Source: Anastatus disparis
Lineage: Eukaryota > Arthropoda > Insecta > Hymenoptera > Eupelmidae
Length of the DNA stretch: 64,000 nucleotides
Assembly (NCBI GenBank): GCA_017163975.1
Contig: JAFFSR010000136.1
Span: forward strand, 5,081,501 to 5,145,500
Reading direction: 5' to 3'
Shown here: positions 23,373-36,310 of the stretch, in pieces
How positions within the stretch are numbered: the stretch's first letter is position 1
How the letters are laid out: each line of letters opens with the position of its first letter
The notes under the pieces: model-generated
Told to the model about the DNA's origin: nothing
What the model saw: the letters and a program-made list of their open reading frames with translations, nothing else
Databases searched by the model: none
Position numbers and translations under genes: made by a program

Positions 23373-26300
23373 TGGAAGGAGTTTCGTCGGCGCAGTTTGC
23401 GTCGTCGGCTTTCAAGAGTCGACAGTCGTGAATTACTCGGTATCGACGTTTAAATTCATTATTATCATCATTTATTTATTCTATATTTTCGAATAATTAG
23501 TAATTTTTAACGTCGATTAGACAAGTCTGTTAATTATTAACTTTAGATAGGATATGAAATTTTTCCTTTTAATCTTAGTTAACATTATTGGTAATGACGA
23601 GTAGTTTTTGAGGCTTTTAACCAACGAGAAAGAATTTGTTTAATTTGAAAACTGCTTTTAAAATGATAACTCGTTGATTTGAACAATACAGTCTTTGACG
23701 AATTGATGGATGCAATTATTCAATCGATTAATAAATTTTAATGAATATATTAGATTTATATAAGTGATTTTTTAACAAATTAAAATTAAGTTGTATGAAC
23801 TTATTTAAGTAAACATTAAATTGTCAAAGAAGTGATTTTTAATCCTTTCTCGTTTGTTGGGCTGTTTATATACACGTACATTATGCGAAGTTTTATTTTT
23901 AATGAATAAAATAATGAGCAATTTTTTACATATCTTTAAGTGAATACAAATTGTTCAAAAAATAAAAATTAATGAAATAAAAAACAAAGATTAGCATAAA
24001 AAAATTACAATAAAATATATGAACTAATTAATAGCGGACAGCAGAGCAAGAGCCTGAAAATGTTTGATCGATGTGTAAAATGTAATATTTACGATATGTA
24101 ATGTGATTATTTGATTTTTCATTGGTAATTATTGGAAAATAGCTGCCATTATAGGAAAAAAAGAAAAAAGAACAAAAAATGTCTAGATACTAAAAGGAGA
24201 ATAGAAAAGAAATGAAAATGAGATTCACATCATTAAAAACTTTAAATTAGCTTTATTTTATATTGTAAAAACGATTTTGGACAAAATTAAATAGCCAAGA
24301 ACTGTATGGTAAACAAAATATATACATAATATATTTTAATTTTAGTATTTGTCAGTATAAAATTAGTAAAAAATTATTTAGTGCTGTTAGGAAGTGTATA
24401 GATCTAGATATAACAATTAATGATAAATTCAATAATTGATAAAATAAAATGGAAAAATATGAAAATTTTATAAAACTGAAGATGCATTAAAAATTAATGG
24501 TACGAATGATCAAAAAAATTTAATTCAAATAACTAAATTTTAAATATAATCAATGATTTAATAAAATAATATTTACAATCATTGAAATTATTTTTCTATA
24601 TTTTTGTTAAAAAATAAAATTTAGCTTTTATTTTTACAAGCACTAATTTTTAATTTTGTCCTTGAAAGTTTCTACATTGTAAGTTACTTATGAGAATGCA
24701 ATTTTTATTTACATCAGTAATTTTTAATTTTTTGTCAATATTTACCGGAAATTCTTTTTAAAAATTCTGTTTTTAAAAATAAAATTCAAATGAAATGATT
24801 GTACAAATAAGAAAAAAAATGAAAACAGAATAATATAAATAATTCATACAAGATTAGCATGTATGTACCAAAGAAGCATTACAGAAATGCAGCACCAAAA
24901 AAAATCGTTACAAAAGGTAAAAAATATCATTAGTTCCAAATTAACTATAGTTTAATTAAAAAAAAAAAAAAAAGAAAATTGAAATAATGATGTGATAGAA
25001 AAAAGTATATTAAATTTAGACAGTATTATTCTTAATATAACAATTGTACGATAGTTAAAATTTGATATACATGAATTATAACTTTTCCTGCCACTTAAAG
25101 AAACATATTAGAATTAATAATAGTAAAATAATAATAAAACTTTCATCATTTAAATTTTATAACCAAAACCCATTATTATTAATCTAATAAAGTTTAATTT
25201 GACAAAAGAATAGTTATCGTACAATTGTAATATTAGGATTAATTAATAGAAGATACATAAAATAGACAAAGAGCGTATAGTTAAAAAAAATGATTAATGT
25301 GGAAAGTCCTTTGGAAATGTTATAATGTGATACCGTGCTATTTTGAAACTATTAAAGTTTTAAGTATAATTATATGAAAGTGTGGACTATCTGGCTTGTT
25401 TGTAAATATTTAAACAAAAAAGAAACACTGCACCTAATCCATAGATAGAATGAAATTTAAAAAAATGTTTATACCTATTAAAAATAATGACATGATAAAA
25501 GAAAAATATATAGTGGAAGACTGAATAAAAATGATAATCCACAAATAAAAAAAGGGGAGTTGCTATTGCTTTATTATCAAATAGTTTACTACTGATCATT
25601 TTATTGATTTAAAACAAAAAATCATAAAAATTTCTTTTAAAAAAATATTTAACAAATTTTTATTTTATTTTATATAAAATGTATTTATGGAATTTATAAA
25701 ATTTTGTTAACTACAAATATTAAAAAATAATTAATATCACAATAGTAACTCCAAAAACAATGTCTTTCAAAATTTGTAAAAGTTTTAAACGGATTTACCA
25801 ACGAAGAGGCAGCTACTTATTGGATTGTCTAAAATAAAAACTGCATAATTAGTATTAAAAAATATCTATCGGAAATAAAACTAAAAAAAAATAAACATGT
25901 AAACGTTAATTTGCGTACATGTATATACGCTTAAGAAGTTGTGCGTGTATATTTTTAAACGTCCAAAAAATTTTTGTAATAAAAAAATGAGTATATTATA
26001 AATGTATATACTGTTTTTGTTTAACCCAATGATCTATTAAAAATTATTTTATTTTATTAAGGTATGAGGCTGTACGTTCTAAATATTGACATAGTAATTT
26101 TTTTATGTATAATTAGATTATTGTTTTTTTTTTATTTTATCAACTTTTAATGTTGCAACTTATCAGAATTTTGTTTTATTTCAAGACACTATTTTATCTT
26201 ATAAAAACGTCTACGTCTAGTGTAAAGAAATAAGATTTTGGAATTGTAGGTCATCTGGTTCTAAATTTGCCGAGATATCATGTGGACGTCGCTTAATTTT

Positions 26301-26860
26301 CAAAATAACTTGGATGCTTCGTCATTAAAATTCGGGTAACTAAACTAGTATTTTTGAACTTTTGCTATATTTACACAAGATACAATATTGATTAAAATCT
26401 TTAATAATGGGTTTTAATTGGGAGCTTATAGAATTATAAAATTAAAAATGAAATAAAAGCTTGATTATAACCTCCCCAACTTACAAAAAAATGATAATAA
26501 TAATAATAATAAAATAAGGGAATTAAATACTCCAATTTTAATATAGAAATGAATTATCTACCTAAATAAAATCAATTCAATAATTAAAGTAACAAACTTC
26601 TAAATATACCAGGATAAAATTAACTAAATCAATATCAAATAAATTGATTAAAAAATTTAAGATTAAACTATGTATAACTTCTCTATTCAGGGTAAGTTCT
26701 TTAAAAAACTATAAATTATTTTGTTAAATAAATTAATAAGTTTCGAATTTAACTGTAAAAACTATTAAATGTAAAAGAAAATTATGAAATCAAATTTTAA
26801 TAATAATAAGATACTAATTTTAACTCAATAAAATTATAATTGAGCAACGACAAACGACAC
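23373..26860. other. 3' flank of the TASK gene and AT-rich spacer
   Basis: Very A/T-rich with many AATAAA motifs. The beginning probably holds the channel's 3' UTR. No open frame with recognisable content was found; the 70-residue minus frame at 25387-25599 looks random. Confidence 0.4.
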
Positions 26861-26880
26861 GTTCTCAGGTTTTTTTAGGT

Positions 26881-27020
26881 TATATAAGGGTGGGGGCTCG
26901 AACAGCAGTGCAAATCCCAATTTACGCTGATCTCCAATTGGTGGCGCTAGCGTCGAGTGTCCACTTATACTCTCACTGATCCTCTAGAACTATCTCGTAG
27001 GCGTGAGGCTATATCTTCGA
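26881..27020 (+). promoter_or_regulatory. GC-richer island with TATA-like motif
   Basis: TATATAAGGGTGGGGGC (26881) is followed about 27 bases later by CAGCAGTGC. The next 120 bp (with ggtggcgctagcgtcgag) are unlike the surrounding A/T sequence. No ORF follows before the retrotransposon tail at 27247. It could be a promoter for a noncoding RNA, or the remnant of an element. Confidence 0.25.
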
Positions 27021-27246
27021 CGATAATTTATTTTATTGTTTCCCTTTTATAAAAAATTTAAACTCTCATATTCAAATTACCGTTTATTATAATATAATTA
27101 TTATATTATATTTATTATAATATAATAAAGAAAATATTATTTTCTTTTCTTCTATTTCAAATTTTTTTAATTTTAATGGAGAAAGATTTGTTTATATCTA
27201 ATTGAAACATTGAAATATCATTAAAATATTTTAACATATTATTGTT

Positions 27247-29353
27247 AGATGGATAGATAGATATTAATTTATTTTGTAAAAGAGTACAAAAAGGCGTGTA
27301 ATACATCAGATTACATTACAAGCAATAAATAATAATTCTGTATAAAGTATTGTACACAATATGATAAGATATCACAGTCAAATATTAAAATTAATATATA
27401 ATACTGTATCAGTAAGTCACTATATAAAAGCGATATCACAGACTACTCTAAATACACGCAGGAAGCATGAAAACATAAATTACAATAAAAACAGTCTTAA
27501 ATATCTATCAGTCATAAAATTAAAATCAAATTAAAATCAAATAACACAATTTAAAAGATAAAGCATAAAGCATAGTCATGACATCAAATAAAAATAAAAT
27601 TGGACATAACAATGCAACAATAAATAAAAATAATATAATAATAAAATTCAAAAATAAAAACTTGATACCGAAGATGTCATGACTATTAATAAAAAGAAAC
27701 AGAAACACTCATTCTTTCTGCATTCATTCAACCATCATTCGCGCTAATAAATACATTCACACCTTAAATCTATATATAAGACAAAACAAAATAAATTAAC
27801 ATAAAATTAAAATACTTAAAATTAAGATCACTCGAGGTCGAGTAAGTACCTCCTCAAAGCCGACTTGAATCTGCCGAGCGATGGAAGATTTTTTACATCG
27901 GCAGGCAGGGAGTTCCAAAAATGCGCACCTTGAACTTGAAAGGAATTTCTTCCAGTCTCAGTACGCATGAAGGGCACTGCTTAGTCCTTAATCTCTCCTC
28001 TAGTGGCTACCCTAGGTACATATCTAGTAAAGAGACTCACTAGATACTCTGGTGTATTCATGCGCACGATTTTGTACATAAGTACAGCCATAAAATACTG
28101 TCTCCTTGAATCAGTACGCAGCCAACCAAGAGCAGCTCTATGAGGAGAGATATGATCGCCCATTCTCACACCCATTACATATCTCATACATGAATTTTGT
28201 AGTCTTTGTAAGCGTCTTCTCAACCCCTGCGAAGCATCGAGCAAAACTACTGAGCAGTAGTCGAGGTGCGGAAACAGCAAGGCGGCTGCGAGTTGTTTAC
28301 GCAGGGCCTCAGTGGTGTACCGACGGAAAAACCGCAAACTATACATTATCCTATTAAATTTTTTAGTCATCATATTAATGTGCGGCTCCCATGACAACCT
28401 AGCGTCAAGCACAACACCAAGGCTCACAACGGTATCAGAGAAAGATATGTCGACACCACCCTCAAGCTCAATCGTTCTCGACTCACCAGTATAGAAGTCA
28501 TTAATAAAACGACTACTGCCAAAAACGATCGCTTTAGTTTTGCTTGCATTTAATGTGAGAGAAGCATCGACAGCCCACCCCGACACCGCCCTGGCCGCCC
28601 TCTGCAAAATACGAATACCTTCATTCACATGTTCATAAGGGACCTGAGTATAGATTTGGAGGTCATCAGCATATAATATGTGCTCGACGAAACAGGGATC
28701 GAGTGTGTCACGTATATTATTAATGTAAAGGCAAAACAACAGAGGCCCCAGCACTGAACCCTGTGGAACTCCTAGATTGGTTGTTAGCCAATCTGAATCC
28801 TCTTTTAAGTGTGTAGAAACCATTTGTTTCCTACCTGATAAATAGGAGCTAATCCATTCAAGTGCAGCCCTGGAAAGCCTCATCGATCTAAGCCTCACAA
28901 GCAATTTGGAGGGGCAGATCGTGTCGAAAGCCTTACTAAAGTCAAATAGAAGTAGTAACGTGGCAAGTTTCTTGTCAAGACCTGATCTTATGTCGTCTGT
29001 AAGTTTAAGTATGGCAGTCTGCGTAGAATGGTGCTTTCTGAAACCAGTCTGCAAAGAGTCAAGTATTTTGTGTGTCGTAATGTACTCTTGCAGTTGGTCA
29101 TGGGCAATCTTCTTCAGAACCTTTGAAAGAAAACACAATATTGCTATGGGCCTAAAATCTTTAGGCATCTTAGGTGCAGGACACTTCTTTAAAGGCACAA
29201 TGCGTGCATGCTTCCAAAGGCAAGGGAATATCCCCCGCGCAAAAGAGGAATTGAAAAGAGTCACAAGATGCTCTCCAATAAACGGTAGTGCTTTAAGTAT
29301 CACACTCTGCGGAATGCCATCCTCGCCACAAGCCTGTGATGAAAAATGCGAGG
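27247..29353 (-). mobile_element. Non-LTR retrotransposon (LINE), 3' part
   Basis: Minus-strand element with a 3' end marked by a short tetranucleotide tail (ATCT-type repeats at 27249-27265), a UTR of about 560 bp and the reverse transcriptase coding region. Upstream of 29353 it abuts the TTAA transposon, so the endonuclease part is missing or displaced. Sequence organisation fits the Jockey/CR1 group. No LTRs are present. Confidence 0.8.
27828..29353 (-). pseudogene. Reverse transcriptase of the LINE, with premature stop
   Basis: The reverse transcriptase copies element RNA at the target site. The open segment 27981-29303 shows the RT fingers and palm in order: DFRPIAILCFLSKVLKK, FDFSKAFDTI (first catalytic Asp), GVPQGSVLGPLLF, and YADDLQIY (the catalytic Asp pair). 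The thumb region follows, with SLGVVLDARLSWEPHI and LLFPHLDYCSVV. An in-frame TAA at 27981-27983 cuts the ORF, but the same frame continues with a typical LINE C-terminus (HFWNSLPADVKN) to TGA at 27828-27830, so this copy is defective. The coding frame also extends upstream to about 29353 (SSQACGEDGIPQS, an RT motif 0-like segment). Subgroup within Jockey/CR1 is uncertain. Confidence 0.85.
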
Positions 29354-29357
29354 TTAA

Positions 29358-30548
29358 GGAAATGTAAAATACCGACTTTACAGTTTTTCAAAATTTTTAG
29401 TCAAAATTTTAGTTTAGGCGCCAAATAGGTCATAGTGGTCTCTTTAATTTAGATTGACCCACCAAGGTTTTTTTAATGTATTTTGACCTCCTGAACATGA
29501 AAATCGATGGTGGATTTCGATCTGGATGTCGAATAAATTGTTGTAAACAATTTAATTGTTTATAACGCTAAAACGTTTAAACAAAAAGAGATACAAAAAT
29601 CTTGTGAAATACTTTTTTTGTGGCTTTTTGAAACAAATACACCCGATTTTGAATCATGCTGTTTTGTTAAATACAACTTGAGATATTGTTAATTTATTGC
29701 AAATTATCGGTATGAACCCATAAAAAATTAGGTACAAAAATTAAATCCATCAACCTATTTTTATTAATAATGAAAAATAAATAAAGAAATATACGGCTGA
29801 TTCCATTTCAAATCGAACAGTCAGTATACACTCAAGTCACCAATTACTGCGCTAATGGAGTATGTTATTCTACCCTAAAAATAAGGGTATACGTATTTTT
29901 TTATTTTGCTGAAATATCAAAATTGCATCAGATATGCACTTTTGAAAATTGCATACAAAAACTAAATGTTCAAACTGAAAATGTTGAGAATAACTTTAGA
30001 GAGCTATCGTTTTACCAATTTCCAATGAATTTTGATAAACCTTTTTTTATTTTATTTCGTTTTGAGCCCTCTTCAACTCCGTGCAAGAAATTTAAAAAAA
30101 AAACTAAAAAATGACTGAGATATATGCATTTTACCAAAAAATGCACTTTTTATGCACATGCATTTTTCTCGAAAAGGCCATTTTTTTTTTGCTGAAATTT
30201 TTTTTGCTGATAGAGGACCAAAATACCTATCTAATAGTACTTGTTTGATCCCGGTTTTTTTGGTTTGGAGCGAGAAAAAAATTCACAAATTTTGTTGGTG
30301 AAAAATGCTTGTATATACGTTCGGAAGTCTTAAGCAGTCGACATTTAAATATTATCCTTCGTTTAGCATTATCCAGGAACAACGACGTGGACGTAGAAGG
30401 ATTCTGTTCCCTTCAGGGTGCTTTTTTAGAGTGAGTTCCCCTTGCCTCTCACTGTTGGGATGCGTCAAAAAAATAATTATAGATAATTATTTTTTTTTAT
30501 TTTTGCGCTTATTATTTTTAGTTTTAAATGTAGTCTCACGACGCTTGG
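29358..30548. repeat. Left terminal inverted repeat
   Basis: Inverted copy of 33005-34346. It includes a 63-codon open frame (29923-30114) that recurs identically on the opposite strand at 33439-33630, and the last codons of the transposase gene. Confidence 0.85.
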
Positions 30549-32625
30549 CTTTTTTTTTCTTGTTTTTCACTTCATTTAGTGCATGTATAGCTGTCCTGCC
30601 AATAAATATATGTGATTTTAATTCCCCAAGTTTTTTAACCACATATGACTTTTTTGAATTCCATTATATTTAGAAACCCCACTCCATTCAATATTTTTCT
30701 TTTTCTAAATCTTTCAATCTCATTTATTGGTAGTAAAATGATTTTTATTGCATTGGTGTAACTTTGAACCCAATTTATAAAATCGTCAGCATTTTGTATC
30801 GATTCTTCATGAACTCTTTTCAAGTTATGTGAAGTAGCATAATGCTTTAGAAGCCCACCTATTCCATCAACGGCTCCTTTCCCATGACCAGTCGCAGAAA
30901 ATAACCATTTCATTTCATAAAACCAATGTTTGAATTCATGTAGTTGAAAACGATTTTTAAATTGGCTTGGAGCTCCATCTGATATGATAGTGACTTTAGT
31001 AACTAAATAATTCTTTTTCATAAGATCGATAATTTTATTTATTGCTAGCAGTGCATATGCAGTATCATGCTTTTTGTCGTCACTAACTATCGTAAAACTT
31101 TGTGTTATCTCTCCTTGGTAACAGACTGCAGTAAAAATAGAAATTTGGTTATTTACCCAATGATTTCCTTGAACCGCTTTATTATTTATTACAGACCAAT
31201 TTTCTGCAAAGTCAACGTGGATGATTAACTTAGTAGGATCAGCTTTACCTTCTTCTTTTCCTTTTTTATAGCTTCACGTTGAATATTTTTTATGTATATA
31301 TGAGTACTTGCTTTCAATGCGCAGATTGAAAGTTTTTCTTTAAAAACTGTTAAGCTTATTGTTTGTTTAATAAGATTACCATTATCCCACAAAGCAAACG
31401 TAATTTCATCTTCACAATTTTGTTTCAGTTTTAACAATTCTAATGTGATACCCGCACCACCGGGACAATCTTTGCATTCTTGCAAGAAACATGAATCAGA
31501 TGGTTCAGAACACAACATTGTGTTAGTTATTTCTGAACGAATTGAATCTAATTCGGAATTCTTATCGCCTCTAAAACGAATCAAACTTGTAAGAAATAGT
31601 TCAAAATTTTCGCAATGTACACAAAGACAAGCTTCCTTCACAGGGCTAGTTAAGACGAAACTTGGTCTTAGACTATAGAATTTCGATTTTCCTATTTGTA
31701 AGTTTGGATTTTCTTTTCTTAATTGACTATATGTTTCTTTTAAGCTTCGAGTAAGAAACCGTTTGACTTTTTTAGTTTTTGTGTTATTAATTTTAACAGT
31801 TACGACATCAGATTTATTTGGACTTTGTCTACTACAATTAAAATCATCATTTAAAAAATATTCCATAACGATATTTTTTGTGCTTTCATCAATAGGATGA
31901 CCAGTATATAAATCTGGCTCCGAATAAACTCCTTTATTTTTCACGAGATTTCTTGATTTATTTATCATATACTCGCTTATATTCGGGAATAGTGAGCAAA
32001 CTTTTATTTTGCTTAATTTTGAAGGTAGTAGAGTTAGAAGTTTTATTTTCTCCGAAATAGAAGAGCATTTTTCTAAAGCCAATTTAAAATTTTCTAAAAA
32101 TTCATTCCAATAGTTTTCAGTGGAATTTTCGTCCGATTCTATTGATTCAACTGAAATGCCATACGCATCTTCTAATTTACTTCCAACAGTAGCAGAAAAA
32201 GCTGAAATTAAGGATTTTTTCTTTTTAGATACGTAATTTCCTCTAAAATTTTCAGGTATTGCAGTTTTTCTTTTTAGGGGTGAGATGCATTCAGGTAAAA
32301 CTGAATTAATACTCTCGTTTAATTCCTCTATTCGTTCGGGTGTCTTCGGAATAAAATCATCATCTCTTCCGCTAAAAAGTTCAGTGATTTCATTTTCAGA
32401 TATAGACTCAAGATCACTTAAAATCATTTTTGATATGCGTTTATGGCAATTTTTACATACATTAGTAGATGGCAATATATTTAAATCTGGATGAAGCTGT
32501 GCCAAATTAATGGCTAAATCTTCCAACGGTCTAAAACGTGAATTACTGCTCGTATAAACTACCTTTTTATGCATTTGAAAAAAATCGGGACATGAAATTC
32601 TTTTAGAAGAGTAAATTTCGGACAT
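30487..32625 (-). pseudogene. DDE-like transposase of the TTAA element, two frameshifts
   Basis: A protein of about 710 residues is readable in three blocks: 31260-32625, about 30660-31250, and 30487-30650. The N-terminal half has Cys pairs (CKNCHKR near residue 60; CLCVHCENF and CKDCPGG further on) that look zinc-binding. The second block carries the catalytic-looking core: HVDFAENWS, then IISDGAPSQFKNRF, then FSATGHGKGAVDGIGG. The spaced Asp residues suggest a DDE fold. The C-terminus is Lys/Arg-rich and lies inside the left inverted repeat. Single-base shifts in A-rich tracts near 31243-31267 and 30651-30656 break the frame, so this copy is probably inactive. I recall similar proteins as uncharacterised entries in aphids and Hydra. 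The family name is uncertain. Confidence 0.7.
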
Positions 32626-32859
32626 TGTTATTTCACAATTTTGTTGAATTTTTCACAAGCCCGAGAAGCACCTTTCAAAGCAGCCGTAAAAATAACTAGC
32701 TTCTATATAACAGTTCTAATATGCTGTTTTGGTTACGCGATGTATTTGTCCGCGAGTTAGCCTCCTATTGTTTGTACATCGAAACATACATAATATAGAT
32801 ATACACGAATAGAATTCTTTTTTTTCATGTTTAAATATTTATTTTTATATTACGAATTT

Positions 32860-32890
32860 ACACACACATATATATATATATATATATATC
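32860..32890. repeat. TA microsatellite inside the TTAA element
   Basis: acacacatatatatata... between the transposase start and the right inverted repeat. Confidence 0.7.
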
Positions 32891-33004
32891 ACTATTGATG
32901 CTATATACATGCATACAAATGTAAACAAATGATGAGCCAAGCATACGACAGTGTTTGAATGCAGACTGCTTAAGACTTCCGAACGTATATACAAGCATTT
33001 TTCA

Positions 33005-34346
33005 CCAAGCGTCGTGAGACTACATTTAAAACTAAAAATAATAAGCGCAAAAATAAAAAAAAATAATTATCTATAATTATTTTTTTGACGCATCCCAACA
33101 GTGAGAGGCAAGGGGAACTCACTCTAAAAAAGCACCCCGAAGGGAACAGAATCCTTCTACGTCCACGTCGTTGTTCCTGGATAATGCTAAACGAAGGATA
33201 ATATTTAAATGTCGACTGCTTAAGACTTCCGAACGTATATACAAGCATTTTTCACCAACAAAATTTGTGAATTTTTTTCTCGCTCCAAACCAAAAAACCC
33301 GGGATCAAACAAGTACTATTAGATAGGTATTTTGATCCTCTATCAGCAAAAAAAATTTCAGCAAAAAAAAAATGGCCTTTTCGAGAAAAATGCATGTGCA
33401 TAAAAAGTGCATTTTTTGGTAAAATGCATATATCTCAGTCATTTTTTAGTTTTTTTTTTAAATTTCTTGCACGGAGTTGAAGAGGGCTCAAAACGAAATA
33501 AAATAAAAAAAGGTTTATCAAAATTCATTGGAAATTGGTAAAACGATAGCTCTCTAAAGTTATTCTCAACATTTTCAGTTTGAACATTTAGTTTTTGTAT
33601 GCAATTTTCAAAAGTGCATATCTGATGCAATTTTGATATTTCAGCAAAATAAAAAAATACGTATACCCTTATTTTTAGGGTAGAATAACATACTCCATTA
33701 GCGCAGTAATTGGTGACTTGAGTGTATACTGACTGTTCGATTTGAAATGCTTATAAATAGCTTTAATTAGTATAGTTTTGTAAAAAATACTTTTACCTTT
33801 AAAATGAGACCTTAATCGATAAAAAATGTTTGATAGAATCCGAGATATAGTCGAATTTTATCAAGCGCGACGAGTTTATATCGTCAACTTGCAATAAATT
33901 AACAATCTCTCAAGTTGTAATTAACGAAACAGCATGATTCAAAATCGGGTGTGTTTGTTTCAAAAAACCGCAAAAAAAGTATTCCACAAGATATTTGTAT
34001 CTCTTTTTGTTTAAGCGTTATAAACAATTAAATTGTTTATAACAATTTATTCGACATCCGGATCGAAATCCACCATCGATTTTCGAGTTCAAGAGGTCAA
34101 AATACATTAAAAAAACCTTGGTTGGTCAATCTAAATTTAAGAGGCCTCTGTGACCTATCTGGCGCCTAGACTATTTGATTCTTAATCCATAAATTTTTAA
34201 AAATATCTCTTTATTACAACCTACCATTTTCACTAATAAAAAACCTAATATAGAGATATTTTGGAAAATTTTTTAATAAAGATAAAAAATTTGGAAAACG
34301 GCAATGTCGGTAACTGTGTATAAATCATATACCCTATTGTATCCCC
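33005..34346. repeat. Right terminal inverted repeat
   Basis: Inverted copy of 29358-30548. Just inside it a unit of about 45 bp (gactgcttaagacttccg... to tttttcaccaa) is present at 32964-33006 and again at 33212-33258, a tandem-type duplication absent from the left arm. Confidence 0.85.
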
Positions 34347-34350
34347 TTAA

Positions 34351-35526
34351 GTAGTTCAAGAATATGCTATTATGTAAAAATGGGTACTTTTCGAGAAGTG
34401 CCCTTTTTCCCTACCACTCTTCAAATGGAAAAGTAACGAGTAATTTAGATGTATTTCCTCAAAAAGAAGAGATGTATGAAATTTCATTTGGAACAATTGA
34501 TAGCACATTATATAAAAAAAAAACAAATAATTTTTTATATTTATTGTTTTTATAATAATTCGATTTTTAGTGTCATTAATCATATCCTCGAAGATAAATT
34601 TAAGACTGTTTTTTTTATTTACAATAATAAATACATGAGTTTAGGTTTTAGTTATTACATAAAATGTTATAAAACTGCACCTCGTGAGAATAAAAATCTC
34701 AAAATTTATAATTTTTATGCTAATTACTTTGTAAGACATAAAATAGTAATACTTTGCAATTGCATAAAATGGCCAGTGAAAGTAAGCCGACATGATTTGC
34801 AAAAGTTTATAACTTTGATTGTTTATATAGTTTACATTTAGATTAATATTATTATATAATACATGAAATTTTTCAAATCCCCTATTTTAAAAAATTGTAT
34901 CTGTTTTTAATATTTAAATTTTATTTGCATTTAAAAATATAGCATACAAAAATTGATATTAAACGTTAACAGCTGTAAGCATTGATTTATCAATAAATAT
35001 TTAATCAAGCTGAATATATATATATATATATTTACAGTTAAATTCAGTATATTTATCTGTAAACTATGATATGTTAATAATTGTTAATTTATTAAGTTCA
35101 TATCAAAATTACTTATAAGATTACAACAAATTTCATGCGTTAAAAATTACATCAATTCAATTCGATTCTTCTAATTTGTAAGTTAATAGCTAACTTAATA
35201 TGTTTGACTCACATATATTGTTTTCTTAGTGTAGATTAATTAAAAGCAAAATTATTAGTAAAAAATTTTGTTAAATTTAATCGCTATTTAAAAAGAAAAA
35301 AAACAAAAATTTCATTCTAACTTTGAAGTTTCATTAAATATAAGTCTTAAAAACCTATATTATCTTAGTATTTCACACAAAATGACCGTGATAGAGTAAA
35401 ATTTTTACGTACATTGGACGGCTCTTTTGCAATCATTTAAATAAATTATCAACCAAATTTGATGCAGTAGGTCTTAAGAGGCGGCCTTATAACTCTGTCC
35501 TTGTCTAATCTAAATTTTCGTTATTA
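34351..35526. other. AT-rich spacer, no confident gene
   Basis: Open frames at 34356-34841 look like chance frames. A few minus-strand codons next to 34351 (LEKYPFLHNSIFLNY) remain in frame with the LINE across the TTAA site, weakly supporting insertion of the TTAA element into the LINE. Confidence 0.35.
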
Positions 35527-35739
35527 TTAAGGCGACTACGGAAGTTCGGTTCGATTTCATTTTGTAGTTTACAAATTACTCTTTCAGTTTCTAAAATTTT
35601 TTGAATTTTTTAATTTTCCACCATTTATAATAATCCGTAGAATGGTGGAAAATTAAAAAATCTGAAAAATTTTACATATTGAAAGAGTAATTTGTAAACT
35701 CAAAAATAAAACCTAACCTAAAATCCGAAGTCGCCTTAA
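35527..35739. mobile_element. TTAA-flanked palindromic MITE
   Basis: TTAAGGCGACT at 35527 and AGTCGCCTTAA ending 35739 bound a roughly 205-bp nearly complete palindrome (gtttacaaattactctttcag... pairs with ctgaaa-like sequence ...gaaagagtaatttgtaaac). TTAA is the probable target duplication. Its ends differ from the other two TTAA elements in the window. Confidence 0.75.
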
Positions 35740-36310
35740 TAAATTAAATATTTTCATACAAAAGTAAGAGCGTCTCAATAGATTTAAGAGCAAGCAAACG
35801 ATTCTATTCTATAAAAAAATATAAAAATCTCATATACCTCATCAAAAAACGAAAAAAACTAGATCGAGGGAACTGAGATTTTTTACAATTTTTCATCTAT
35901 GAGCGTTATTTAAACAAATACAAAGGCGGGATTTTAGAGCGTATTTCTAAATTATAATATCTTATTAGTAAGTAAATCTATTTTTCATTTCGATTACCTG
36001 ATACTAATTAAGTTAATTCTTAAGGTTTTTAGAGTTAATTCTACTAGACTATAGCCTTGTTTCTATTTCATATCGCAAACATGGTTTTTATTTTACATTA
36101 AAAATAATACGTAGTAATAAATAAATACGTAGAAACAATTGGGATGTATAGGAATTTTATAATTAATTAACAATTAATTAACATAGTTTAGACTCAGAGA
36201 TTCAAATGTAGCGCCTTGAATTATAATTCAAGCTTTAACTTTTCAAACAACTAGAAAGCTTTCATTTTGGCGACATTAATAAATCTAATTATCTCACAAA
36301 TATTAGGTAG

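Larger units (their letters stand above)
29354..34350. mobile_element. Large TTAA-flanked DNA transposon with ~1.2-kb inverted repeats
   Basis: TTAA at 29354-29357 and 34347-34350 bracket a 4,989-bp element. Its two ends are inverted copies over more than a kilobase (left about 29358-30548, right about 33005-34346), with short divergent or deleted patches (e.g. near the outer ends and around 29700-29810). The right terminus is GGGGATACAATAGGG; the left is GGAAATGTAAAA with a small deletion before the shared TACCGAC. Between the repeats lies one minus-strand transposase-like gene. TTAA duplication plus this protein suggests a Sola3- or Kolobok-like superfamily. I cannot decide between them from memory. 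Confidence 0.8.

Noticed and set aside
28106..29367. Plus-strand frames of 60-153 codons
   Set aside because: They are antisense to the LINE reverse transcriptase.
29923..30114. A duplicated 63-codon gene (also at 33439-33630)
   Set aside because: It is the same piece of the terminal inverted repeat read in both arms. No evidence that it is a gene.
30305..30673. 122-codon plus frame and its 92-codon counterpart at 32970-33248
   Set aside because: They lie within the inverted repeats and are antisense to the transposase C-terminus.
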